Origin: Meridianimarinicoccus marinus
GTDB taxonomy: Bacteria > Pseudomonadota > Alphaproteobacteria > Rhodobacterales > Rhodobacteraceae
Direction: 5' to 3'
DNA: 64,000 nucleotides
NCBI RefSeq assembly: GCF_040689105.1
Contig: NZ_JBFBVU010000008.1
Location: forward strand, 62,001 to 126,000
The stretch's first letter is position 1, and every line of letters starts with the position of its first letter. Of this stretch, positions 49,497-56,843 are shown in pieces. Made by a program: the position numbers and the translations under genes. Under the pieces are notes generated by a model that ran no database searches, was not told the DNA's origin, and was given only the letters and a program-made list of their open reading frames with translations.

Positions 49497-50540
49497 ATGG
49501 CATTCTATGACGGGCTGATTGACAGCCTCGGTCTGCGCGACTGGTGCGACAAGGACGCCACCGACGGTCCCATGTCGATGGCCCAGCTTCTGGCACAGGC
49601 CTCCGGCGAAAACGACGCCGACGCCGCCCCCACCCCGCTTCTGGAAACCCCGTTTCCCTCGCTTGACGTGCTGCACGAAGCCTGCCCGGCGATCTCGCAA
49701 ACCCGCGACATGACCACCGGCGTCGAAAACGCCTTCCTGGCCATCAAGGATCCGCTCAAGGTGGTGCTCGACCCGCTGACCCAGCCGCTGTCCTGGGCGT
49801 TGGACGGCTCCCTCGCCTTTTTCGAGGCGGTGCCCTGGTTCATCATCATCCCGGCGCTGCTGGTCCTGACCTATTACGCCTGCCGCAGCCTGTCGATCAC
49901 CGCCTTCGTGGCGGTCTCCTTCCTGTTTCTCGCCTTCATCGACCACTACGACTACGCGATCCAGACGCTGTCCATCATCTTCGTCTGCACCATCATCAGC
50001 GTGCTCCTAGGGGTCCCCATAGGCATCCTGATGGCCCGGCACGACACCTATCAGAAGATCAACATCCCGATCCTCGACATGCTGCAGACGCTGCCCACCT
50101 TCGTCTACCTGATCCCGCTGATCTTCCTGTTCTCGGTGACGGAATCCAAGCTCTATGGCATCGCCATCATCCTTTACGCCATCGTCCCGGTGATCCGCCT
50201 GACCGACCTCGGCATCCGCCTGGTCGATCAGGACGTGATCGAGGCCGCCGACGCCTACGGCATGACCGACCGGCAGAAGCTGTGGGGCGTGCAGATCCCG
50301 CTGGCGTTGCCCAACATCATGGCCGGCGTCAACCAGACCATCATGATGAGCCTCGCCATGGTCGTCATCGCCTCGCTGGTCTCGGCACCGGGTCTGGGCG
50401 TTCTGGTCCTGCGCGGCATCCGCAACCTGGAACTGGGCGTCGGCCTTGTCTCGGGCTTCGGCATCGTGCTGCTCGCCGTGGTCCTGGACCGCACCACCAA
50501 GGCGGCGCTCAGCCGCATCAACGCATCCACCAAGGCGTGA
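49497..50540 (+). CDS. Quaternary-amine ABC transporter, permease
   Basis: 347 residues; the first 100 are a cytoplasmic/periplasmic N-terminal extension (MAFYDGLIDSLGLRDWCDKD) before about six membrane helices. The EAA loop is DVIEAADAYGMTDRQKLWG and the motif LDMLQTLPTFVYLIPLIFLF is shared with ChoW. The N-terminal extension matches ProW-type permeases, in which it may take part in osmosensing. The ATG at MAFYDGL is chosen because the upstream open frame overlaps the terminator hairpin. Confidence 0.92.
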   Translation: MAFYDGLIDSLGLRDWCDKDATDGPMSMAQLLAQASGENDADAAPTPLLETPFPSLDVLHEACPAISQTRDMTTGVENAFLAIKDPLKVVLDPLTQPLSWALDGSLAFFEAVPWFIIIPALLVLTYYACRSLSITAFVAVSFLFLAFIDHYDYAIQTLSIIFVCTIISVLLGVPIGILMARHDTYQKINIPILDMLQTLPTFVYLIPLIFLFSVTESKLYGIAIILYAIVPVIRLTDLGIRLVDQDVIEAADAYGMTDRQKLWGVQIPLALPNIMAGVNQTIMMSLAMVVIASLVSAPGLGVLVLRGIRNLELGVGLVSGFGIVLLAVVLDRTTKAALSRINASTKA

Positions 50541-50547
50541 GGTCCAG

Positions 50548-51603
50548 ATGACTCAAGACCCCAAGGTTTCCATCAAGGGCCTGTACAAGATCTTCGGCCC
50601 CGACCCGCAATCGGTCCTGCCCCTTGTCCTCAACGGCATGGGCAAGACCGAACTGCTGGAAGACCACGGCCATGTGCTGGGCCTGCAGGACATCAACGTC
50701 GACATGCAGCCCGGCGAGATCACCGTCATCATGGGGCTGTCCGGCTCGGGGAAATCCACCCTGATCCGGCACCTCAACCGGCTGATCGACCCCACCGCCG
50801 GCGAGGTCCTCGTCGATGGCGAGGACGTGCTGCAATACGACGAAACCCGCCTGCGCCGGTTCCGTCAGGAACAGATGTCGATGGTGTTCCAGAAGTTCGC
50901 CCTGCTGCCGCACCGCACGGTGCTGCAGAACGCCGCCATGGCCCGCATCACGCGCGGCGAGGACGAAGCCCCCGCCCAGGTCGAAGGCCAGAAGTGGCTC
51001 GAACGGGTCGGGCTGACCGGCTATGAAGGCCACTACCCGCACCAATTGTCGGGCGGCATGCAGCAGCGGGTGGGCATCGCCCGCGCGCTGGCCTCCGACA
51101 GCCCGGTGATGCTGATGGATGAGGCCTTCTCGGCCCTCGATCCGCTGATCCGCACCGACATGCAGGATCTGCTGCTGGAACTTCAGAAAGAGCTGCACAA
51201 GACCATCGTCTTCATCACCCACGATCTGGACGAGGCCCTGAAGCTGGCCGATCACCTTGTGATCCTCAAGGACGGCTATGTCGTCCAGCAGGGGGAACCG
51301 CAGCAGATCCTGCTCAACCCCAACGATCCCTACATCGAAGACTTCGTTTCCGACATCAACCGCGCCCGCGTGCTGCGGGTGCGCTCGGTCATGCATCCCA
51401 TGGCCGAGGCGAACGGCATCTCCTTCGCCGGTGAGGTCGAACCGGACGACAACCTGGAAAAGCTGATCTCCATGTCCGAGGGCGACACCACCAAGTGCTA
51501 CAAGGTCAGCAAGGACGGCCAGGACATGGGCTTTCTGGACATGAAGGAACTGGTCCGCGCGCTGGTGCCGGCGCAACCGGGCAGCACCGGCGCCGTGCGC
51601 TAG
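50548..51603 (+). CDS. Quaternary-amine ABC transporter, ATPase
   Basis: 351 residues of the ProV/OpuAA type: an N-terminal extension (about 1-50), Walker A GLSGSGKSTLIRHLNRL, signature LSGGMQQRVGIARALA, Walker B VMLMDEAFSALDPL and the switch FITHDLDEALK. The C-terminal part (about 285-351) resembles one degenerate CBS unit (TTKCYKVSKDGQDMGFLDMK). The Walker B aspartate is followed by glutamate-alanine (DEAF), as in other QAT ATPases. It lies 7 bases after the permease gene and completes the second betaine-type importer. Confidence 0.93.
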   Translation: MTQDPKVSIKGLYKIFGPDPQSVLPLVLNGMGKTELLEDHGHVLGLQDINVDMQPGEITVIMGLSGSGKSTLIRHLNRLIDPTAGEVLVDGEDVLQYDETRLRRFRQEQMSMVFQKFALLPHRTVLQNAAMARITRGEDEAPAQVEGQKWLERVGLTGYEGHYPHQLSGGMQQRVGIARALASDSPVMLMDEAFSALDPLIRTDMQDLLLELQKELHKTIVFITHDLDEALKLADHLVILKDGYVVQQGEPQQILLNPNDPYIEDFVSDINRARVLRVRSVMHPMAEANGISFAGEVEPDDNLEKLISMSEGDTTKCYKVSKDGQDMGFLDMKELVRALVPAQPGSTGAVR

Positions 51604-51623
51604 GCACGGCCCAGCACCCCTTG

Positions 51624-51679
51624 CAGCGCCGCACAGGCGGCGCTGCCCCCCCTGCCCCGGTCTCTGGCCGGGGCTTTTT
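51624..51679 (+). terminator. Double terminator after the betaine-type transporter
   Basis: Two hairpins in a row: CAGCGCCGC-acag-GCGGCGCTG (51624-51645, 9-base stem) and GCCCCGG-(7)-CCGGGGC followed by TTTTT (51654-51679). The second is a textbook intrinsic terminator and separates the transporter from the replicon region. Confidence 0.85.
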
Positions 51680-51707
51680 CATGTCCACGGGCCGCGTCGC
51701 ATGGCGA

Positions 51708-52188
51708 CCCTGTAAACGGATGACTTTCCGGCTGCAGGTCCGAAACGGATGATCCCGGAATCGGGTACCTTTCAAACAGGCCCGCCGCCGGGCTTGTTCC
51801 CGCAAACGGGCACCCTAGGTTCCTGCAAGCGGGTGCCTTCAAACCCGTGACAGGGCAGGCTCCCTCACCTGCCCTGTTTCCCGCCCCCGAAAATGGCGCA
51901 TATAGGGTGGTTCAGCCCGGCCAAACCACTATTTCTGGGGTTTTCGCGGCGAAACCGGGGCACAGGCGTTCGACAGGCCCGCCCATGTGCGCCCTTCCCC
52001 GCGATCTGCGGAGAATAGGCGCGCATTTCCCCCTGCCCTTCCCGAAAACGGATACCTTTGCCGGTTTCGCATCGACCAAGGGTGAAGACCCCACGGCAAA
52101 TATCTGCAATTGCCCGGTTTTTGCCCCGGCCTGTTCAGGCACCCGTTTGCAGGACACCTCCCTGCCCCAAAGGCACCCGTCTGCGGGA
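51708..52188. repeat. Iteron-like repeats, consensus TCCCGCAAACGGGTGCCTTT
   Basis: Plus-orientation copies: 51708-51727 (degenerate), 51753-51772, 51798-51817, 51821-51840 and 52040-52059. Minus-orientation copies: 52135-52154 and 52169-52188. A further half-like copy lies near 51739. Spacings of 45, 45 and 23 bases among the first four are roughly whole helical turns. Two more copies lie just upstream of rep. Such repeats are typical binding sites of Rep_3 initiators. Confidence 0.75.
51940..51956. repeat. parS-like palindrome A (imperfect)
   Basis: Core TTTCGC-G-GCGAAA with one mismatch before the next pair (G...C). It shares its core with three more perfect palindromes around parAB at 52356, 53418 and 55005. 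Confidence 0.5.
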
Positions 52189-52314
52189 CGGACCACACCT
52201 CGACCACAGGGGCGGAATCCGGCCAGATTGGGGTTTTCGTCGCTGCCTTCAAATTTATGCACTTTCAGCAGGTCCAAAAATCAATGCGCCATTTTACTGC
52301 ATTATGCACACAAC

Positions 52315-52339
52315 AAAAACGGGGGCCGTCTGGCCCCCG
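52315..52339 (-). terminator. parB terminator
   Basis: On the minus strand CGGGGGCC-agac-GGCCCCCG is followed by TTTTTG, 41 bases after the parB stop. A strong intrinsic terminator ending the parAB transcript. Confidence 0.85.
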
Positions 52340-52355
52340 CATCCCCTCCCCCTTC

Positions 52356-52374
52356 GGGTTTCGCCGCGAAACCC
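52356..52374. repeat. parS-like palindrome B
   Basis: GGGTTTCGC-C-GCGAAACCC, perfect 9-base arms with one central base, located 6 bases beyond the parB stop. The sequence and position next to parB make it a candidate centromere (ParB-binding) site. Confidence 0.6.
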
Positions 52375-52379
52375 CGGCC

Positions 52380-53498
52380 CTAGCGCGGCTCCAGCAGGCG
52401 TTTGACCTCGAACATCACGGCCTCGACCATGTCCATGTTCACCGGGGTGCCTTCCAGACGGATGTAATAGCCCTTGCTGTCGCTCTCACGCCGGATCGTG
52501 ATGCCATTGTCCAGCCGGTAGATCCCCGGCCCGTCGGCCTTCGGACTGGTGGCCTTGCGCGGCCGCCCGCCCTTCTTGCCCGGCTGGGTGTCGGCCTCGG
52601 CCTTTTCCACCAGCGGCTCCATCAGCGCCCATTCGGCCTCGGCCTCGGTGCCTTGCCCGCTCGACAGCGCCTCGCGGATCTCACCCGCCAGCCCGCCCCT
52701 CAGGGCATTGGCCAGCCGCAGCCCGGCGCGCTCGGACAGTTGCTCGGGAAAGACCAGCATGTCGCCCAACTCCTCATGGACCAGCGCGAAGGACCGGATC
52801 TTGGACCGCTTGGCCTTGCTGGCGGCGTGGAACAGCCCGTTCACCGCGGCCTCGACCGTGTCATAAGCGCCCTGCTGCACCGCCAGAACCGCCACCCTGC
52901 CGCGCTCATAAGGCGTCAGGCTGGCCCGGATCTCGTTCTCCTCGACCATCGCCAGATAGGCCCCGGCCACGCTTTGCGGCTGGCGCAGGATGGCACGGAT
53001 GGTTTGGTAGCCCGCCGCTCCGGTCTCGGATTCCAGCGCCCGGATCGCGGCCAGACGACGATAGCCCGACAGCAGACCATAGGCCGGCCCGTCGCCCGGA
53101 TCGGCAATCTCGAAGACCTCGATGGGCAGCCGCAGCCCGCTCAGCGCGATCGAGGCTTTCAGCTCGCCCATGGCCTCCGCATCCATCACCAGACGGTCGC
53201 GGGTCAACTCGTCGGCAACGATGTCATCGGTGGCGATCTCCACCAGCACCAGCCCCTCGGCCTCGGCCCGGCGCAGGCGTTCTGCGTCGCGCTTGTCCTT
53301 GGCGGCCTCGGCCCGCATCTCGGCGGTCATGGTCGGCGTCGGTGTCAGAGCCGCGGCCTCGGCGGCGACCTGGGCAATGGGTGGCATCATGCCCGACGGT
53401 CCGGCCACCGAAAGCCCGGAGGGTTTCGCGGCGAAACCCTCCTCGATGGCGTGCAACTCCTCGGCGGATGGCGCGGTCAGTTTTCTGCGCTTGGCCAT
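52380..53498 (-). CDS. parB: ParB/RepB-family plasmid partition protein
   Basis: 372 residues. The ParB N-terminal (CTPase-like) domain lies at about 85-200: GLRLPIEVFEI, then GLLSGYRRLAAIRAL (141-155) and VEENEIRASLTPYERGR. The centre is helical with a helix-turn-helix-like segment around residues 200-260. The C-terminus (about 320-372) has a small alpha/beta domain after a basic KKGGRPRKA stretch. The N-terminal 70 residues are alanine/proline-rich. It binds centromere sites and pairs with ParA, whose gene ends 3 bases upstream. A 25-base palindrome lies inside the codons for residues about 19-27 (EGFAAKPSG). Confidence 0.92.
   Translation of the reverse strand: MAKRRKLTAPSAEELHAIEEGFAAKPSGLSVAGPSGMMPPIAQVAAEAAALTPTPTMTAEMRAEAAKDKRDAERLRRAEAEGLVLVEIATDDIVADELTRDRLVMDAEAMGELKASIALSGLRLPIEVFEIADPGDGPAYGLLSGYRRLAAIRALESETGAAGYQTIRAILRQPQSVAGAYLAMVEENEIRASLTPYERGRVAVLAVQQGAYDTVEAAVNGLFHAASKAKRSKIRSFALVHEELGDMLVFPEQLSERAGLRLANALRGGLAGEIREALSSGQGTEAEAEWALMEPLVEKAEADTQPGKKGGRPRKATSPKADGPGIYRLDNGITIRRESDSKGYYIRLEGTPVNMDMVEAVMFEVKRLLEPR
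53418..53442. repeat. parS-like palindrome C inside parB
   Basis: A perfect dyad with 12-base arms and one central base: GGAGGGTTTCGC, G, GCGAAACCCTCC. It is the longest of the four related palindromes and is embedded in the 5' part of the parB coding sequence. Confidence 0.65.
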
Positions 53499-53501
53499 GG
53501 G

Positions 53502-54890
53502 TTACTCCGCCGCTTCCGACTGCGCCATCTGCGCATCGCGCCACCACGATCCTATCAGGATTTCCTTCAACTCGGCATATGTCCGGTCAAACGCCTCGCG
53601 GCCCCGGACATAGGTCTCGCGGTTGAACTCGCGATAATCGGCCTCGTAGATGCCGTTGACCTGTTCGCCCGCCTGACCGACCAAAGCGGTGAATTCCTGC
53701 CGGTGGGCGTTCATGAAATCGCCGAAATAGGCCTGGATGACATTGGCCAGATCGGTCTGCTGGTTGGCGTCGAACCGGGTGATCAGCGTGCGCACCACGT
53801 CCCATTCGAACTTGACCTCATCCAGACCGGCAGCGCGCCGCACGTTGTTTTCCCCGTCCTCGATCGAGGCGAAAGTGGAATAGAGCATGTCAAAGAAACG
53901 TCCGGTGCTGTCGAACTCAAGGAAGGACGCCCCCAGCGGCACCAGCAGGATATCGGCCGCCGCCAGCGCGTTGATGGTCAGATAGCCAAGGGCGGGCGGC
54001 GTATCCAGAAGGATGACGTCGTATTGGTTCAGCAGATCCTCGTCTTCCAGAAAGTTCGTCAGCGCATCCCACAGCGCCCAGCGACGCAGGGCCATGCGCC
54101 AAACCGGGATCTGGAACTCGGCCCAATAAAGGTTCAGCTGTGCCCCGATCAGGTCGATGTTGGGCCAATGGGTCGGCTGCACGATGTCAGCGGCATGGGT
54201 GTCGAGCGCCGCTGTCAGGGTCTCGTCCAGGGGCAGGGGGTCCTGACCCGAGGCGGTGCGGACGAGGTTCTCCTCCTGGACCTGACGGGCATAATCCTTG
54301 GCGATCAGCGGAAAGACGGTTTTCCATTCATCCTCGACCTGGCCGCCCATGATCGAGGTCATCGAGCCCTGGCTGTCCAGATCCACCACCAGCACTCGGT
54401 AGCCATCGAGGGCTGCCGACATCGCCAGATGCGCCGCCGTCGAGGTCTTGCCGACGCCACCCTTGAAATTGGCCACGGCGACGATCTTGGCCGGCAGGCC
54501 TTCGGGGCGGTAAGGCTTGTATTCCTTGGTGGAAATCCCGCCTTCGGCGAAATGGCCGCGCAGGGTCATGACTTCTTCCAGGGTGAACCATTTCGAGCCG
54601 CCGGCACCTTCGCCCTGCGGCAGGTCTGGGTTCTGCTTCAACACCCGCCGCAGATGCGCCGGGGCCACCGGGATCAGGTAGCGGCAGATCTCCCAGGTGG
54701 AGAACTTGCGCAGGCGTTTGCGGCCGTCGGGAGCATAGCCGCGTTTGGCCAGATCCTCGCGCCCGCGGGCGGCGAAAGCGGCGGCCTTGGCGAATCGGGC
54801 GGTGTCGCTGGGGTGCGGGAGACGGGCTGCCGCGGCCTGGGGATCGAGGTTGAAATAGGGTGGGGGCGGGAGTTCTGATTTTTTCGACAT
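53502..54890 (-). CDS. parA: ParA-family partition ATPase with N-terminal DNA-binding region
   Basis: 462 residues. The first 130 (with KFSTWEICRYLIPVAPAHLR) form an extension of the MerR/HTH-like type found in large plasmid ParA proteins that autoregulate their operon. The deviant Walker A is NFKGGVGKTSTAAHLAMSAA (141-160), Walker A' follows in VLVVDLDSQGSMTS and Walker B in YDVILLDTPPALGYL. It forms ATP-dependent gradients that move ParB-parS complexes. Upstream lie a strong inverted repeat and a parS-like palindrome, likely autoregulatory sites. It is divergent from rep. Confidence 0.94.
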   Translation of the reverse strand: MSKKSELPPPPYFNLDPQAAAARLPHPSDTARFAKAAAFAARGREDLAKRGYAPDGRKRLRKFSTWEICRYLIPVAPAHLRRVLKQNPDLPQGEGAGGSKWFTLEEVMTLRGHFAEGGISTKEYKPYRPEGLPAKIVAVANFKGGVGKTSTAAHLAMSAALDGYRVLVVDLDSQGSMTSIMGGQVEDEWKTVFPLIAKDYARQVQEENLVRTASGQDPLPLDETLTAALDTHAADIVQPTHWPNIDLIGAQLNLYWAEFQIPVWRMALRRWALWDALTNFLEDEDLLNQYDVILLDTPPALGYLTINALAAADILLVPLGASFLEFDSTGRFFDMLYSTFASIEDGENNVRRAAGLDEVKFEWDVVRTLITRFDANQQTDLANVIQAYFGDFMNAHRQEFTALVGQAGEQVNGIYEADYREFNRETYVRGREAFDRTYAELKEILIGSWWRDAQMAQSEAAE

Positions 54891-54963
54891 GGGTGCGCCT
54901 GTATGAAGATGTGCTCGGATTATTGTGATTTTCGGTGACTATCGCACATCGCATGGGCTGTGT

Positions 54964-54997
54964 GAATTCCCGATGAGAGACCGCACATCGGGAATTC
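54964..54997. repeat. Perfect inverted repeat upstream of parA
   Basis: GAATTCCCGATG, a 10-base spacer, CATCGGGAATTC: both 12-base arms pair exactly. It lies 74 bases before the parA start, inside a zone where the decamer CCGCACATCG / TCGCACATCG occurs twice. Probably an operator for ParA, or a structured RNA element controlling copy number. Confidence 0.75.
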
Positions 54998-55004
54998 TGG
55001 CGCA

Positions 55005-55021
55005 GGTTTCGCCGCGAAACC
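55005..55021. repeat. parS-like palindrome D
   Basis: GGTTTCGC-C-GCGAAACC, perfect 8-base arms, between the parA upstream inverted repeat and the AT-rich tract. Confidence 0.6.
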
Positions 55022-55327
55022 CCTATTTTCAAAGAAAAATCAACGCAAGCCACCCTCCCTATAGCTTGTAGGAATCTTTCAGGTCTTTAGAGTATTTGGG
55101 ACAAGAAAAAGACTTAATAACAATGCGTTAAAGGTCATTGGGTCGCCAGATTCAGGATGAAGGGTGCCGTGATGCGGGGGCAGGGGGGCCTGTCTTCGGG
55201 ACAAGGGGGATATGTTTGCGGGGCAAAGGGGGGCTGCACACGGGATTGGTGGTTTTGGCCCGGATTGGAGGGTCAGAAGGTGGGCAGGGGGCCGCGCAGC
55301 GGGCCGGGACGGCGGGGCAGGGGGGGT

Positions 55328-55381
55328 GAAGGTGCCCGTTTGCGGGACGCGGAGACGCCTCTCCCGTAGAAGGGTACCTTT
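55328..55381. repeat. Iterons upstream of rep
   Basis: A minus-orientation copy at 55328-55347 (reads TCCCGCAAACGGGCACCTTC) and a plus-orientation copy at 55362-55381 (TCCCGTAGAAGGGTACCTTT). A half-site CGGGCACCTTC follows at about 55396-55406. They lie roughly 90-145 bases before the rep start, a typical place for autoregulatory Rep binding. Confidence 0.7.
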
Positions 55382-55472
55382 GAAATTCTTGAGTTCGGGC
55401 ACCTTCTGTGCCACGGTTTCGACCAAGCGGCACAGACCGCAGATGAGGCATATTCCAGGCAGGATCACGACC

Positions 55473-56777
55473 ATGTCCCACGAGACCATGGCGGGAGAGA
55501 TCCCACGCGACAAGCTGACCGGACCGCTGCGGCGGGACTCGGTGAAGAAAAACGTGGCTGCGATCCACGTGTCGGGCAAGCTGACGCTGTTGCAGCGCAA
55601 ACTGTCCAACGTGCTGCTGCTGAACGCCTATGACGCCTTGGCCAGCCAGCCCACCCACAGGATCGACGCGCGCACCCTGTGCCTGATGATCGGCTATAAC
55701 TCGAACGATATGGACACGCTGAAGACCTCGCTTCGGGGGCTGGCGGAGACCGTGGCGGAATGGGACATGCTGGGCGAGGATGGCGAACATGAATGGGGGG
55801 TTTCGGCGCTGCTGAGCTATGCCAAGCTGAAGGGCGGGGTTTGCGAATATGCCTATTCCCCGGCGCTGGCGGCCAAGCTGCATGATCCCAAGGTCTTTGC
55901 CCTGATCAACCTGAACATCCAGCGGCGGTTCACCAGCGGCCATGCGCTGGCCCTGTACGAGAATTGCTATCGCTTCGTGCGCACCGGCAGCACCGGCTGG
56001 TGGGATCTGGACCTGTTCCGGCGGCTGATGGGCGTGGAAGGGTCGAATTACTACGAGGTGTTCAAGCATCTGAACGCCAAGATCATCAAGCCGGCGGTGG
56101 CGGAGGTGAACCGGACCTCGAACATCCTGCTGGAGCCGGAGACCCGGAAGATGGGGCGGGCGGTCTCGGCCATTCGGTTCCGGATCAAGGACAATCCGCA
56201 ACTGGCGATGCTGGACATGGACGATGGCGCCGGGCTGCGTCAGAGCGGGGTTTACGACCGGTTGAGCGCACTGGGGGTCAGCGACCGTCTGGCGCGGCAG
56301 TGGATCGGCGAGCATGGCGAGGCCTATGTGGCCGAGAAGCTGGACTATGTCGGGCGGCAGTCCGGGGTGAAAAGCCCGGTGCGCTATCTGTCTGCGGCGA
56401 TCCGGCAGGGGTTCGGCGCCATCGAGGGGACAGAGACCGCGCCTGCGCCGGTGGCCCCCGAGGTGATGCAGGCCGCCGCCCAGCGGCAGATCGAGACCGA
56501 AATCCGGGCCGCCGCGCAGGAGGCGCGGGAGGCGGCGGTGGCGGGCGAACGCAAGGCCCGGGCAGTGCGGATGGCTCGCGTGCGCGAGGTCGCCGAAGCC
56601 CGGCGGCCGACCCAGCGGGACGCGGACAAGCGGTTGTTCCTGTCGGCGGTGAAAGACCCGCTGGAGCGCGAGGATTTCACCCGGCACGGCTGGGCCTCGG
56701 CCCTGAACGCCCGCGCGATCTGTGCCTTCTGGGAAGAACTGGAGCCGGATATCTTCGCGGATCTGCCCGAGATCTGA
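55473..56777 (+). CDS. Rep_3-family plasmid replication initiator
   Basis: 434 residues. The N-terminal two-thirds show the paired winged-helix layout of the Rep_3/RepB superfamily: SGKLTLLQRKLSNVLLLNAYD (first 20 read as the conserved entry helix), NIQRRFTSGHALALYENCYR, WDLDLFRRLMGVEGSNYYEV and LNAKIIKPAVAEVNRTSNIL. The C-terminal part (about 325-434) is alanine/arginine-rich. It should bind the flanking iterons and open the origin. The start with an AGGCAGGA ribosome site is chosen; a start 10 codons upstream is possible. Exact compatibility group cannot be assigned from sequence alone. Confidence 0.88.
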   Translation: MSHETMAGEIPRDKLTGPLRRDSVKKNVAAIHVSGKLTLLQRKLSNVLLLNAYDALASQPTHRIDARTLCLMIGYNSNDMDTLKTSLRGLAETVAEWDMLGEDGEHEWGVSALLSYAKLKGGVCEYAYSPALAAKLHDPKVFALINLNIQRRFTSGHALALYENCYRFVRTGSTGWWDLDLFRRLMGVEGSNYYEVFKHLNAKIIKPAVAEVNRTSNILLEPETRKMGRAVSAIRFRIKDNPQLAMLDMDDGAGLRQSGVYDRLSALGVSDRLARQWIGEHGEAYVAEKLDYVGRQSGVKSPVRYLSAAIRQGFGAIEGTETAPAPVAPEVMQAAAQRQIETEIRAAAQEAREAAVAGERKARAVRMARVREVAEARRPTQRDADKRLFLSAVKDPLEREDFTRHGWASALNARAICAFWEELEPDIFADLPEI

Positions 56778-56843
56778 CGCGGGGCAGGGGGGGCCGGCAG
56801 ACCCGGTTGGGCCCGCGCGGGGAAGTTCGGCCGGGCAGGGGCC

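Larger units (their letters stand above)
51680..52314. other. Iteron-bearing region next to parB (putative origin or control region)
   Basis: About 630 gene-free bases between the transporter terminator and the parB terminator. It contains seven copies of a 20-base iteron-like repeat in both orientations, a parS-like palindrome (51940-51956), a hairpin CAGGGCAGG-(8)-CCTGCCCTG (51851-51876) and an AT-richer stretch 52245-52319. The open frames crossing it in several phases show no protein features. Confidence 0.7.
54891..55472. promoter_or_regulatory. Divergent parA-rep control region, candidate replication origin
   Basis: 582 gene-free bases. From the parA side they hold a TCGCACATCG direct repeat unit (about 54939-54950), the inverted repeat 54964-54997, the parS-like palindrome 55005-55021, and an AT-rich tract (about 55022-55140, including AAAGAAAAATCAACG and TTAATAACAATGCGTTAAAGG) that could melt. 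A GC-rich polypurine stretch, two iterons (55328-55381) and a hairpin CTGTGCC-(16)-GGCACAG (55406-55435) come before rep. The layout is typical for a theta-replicating plasmid origin. Confidence 0.65.

Noticed and set aside
51851..52377. Short peptides encoded in the iteron region next to parB
   Set aside because: Frames exist in several phases because of the repeats, but none has a good ribosome site or protein-like composition.
52110..54878. A 922-codon plus-strand frame opposite parA and parB
   Set aside because: ParA and ParB have all expected motifs on the other strand; the plus frame has no recognisable protein features.
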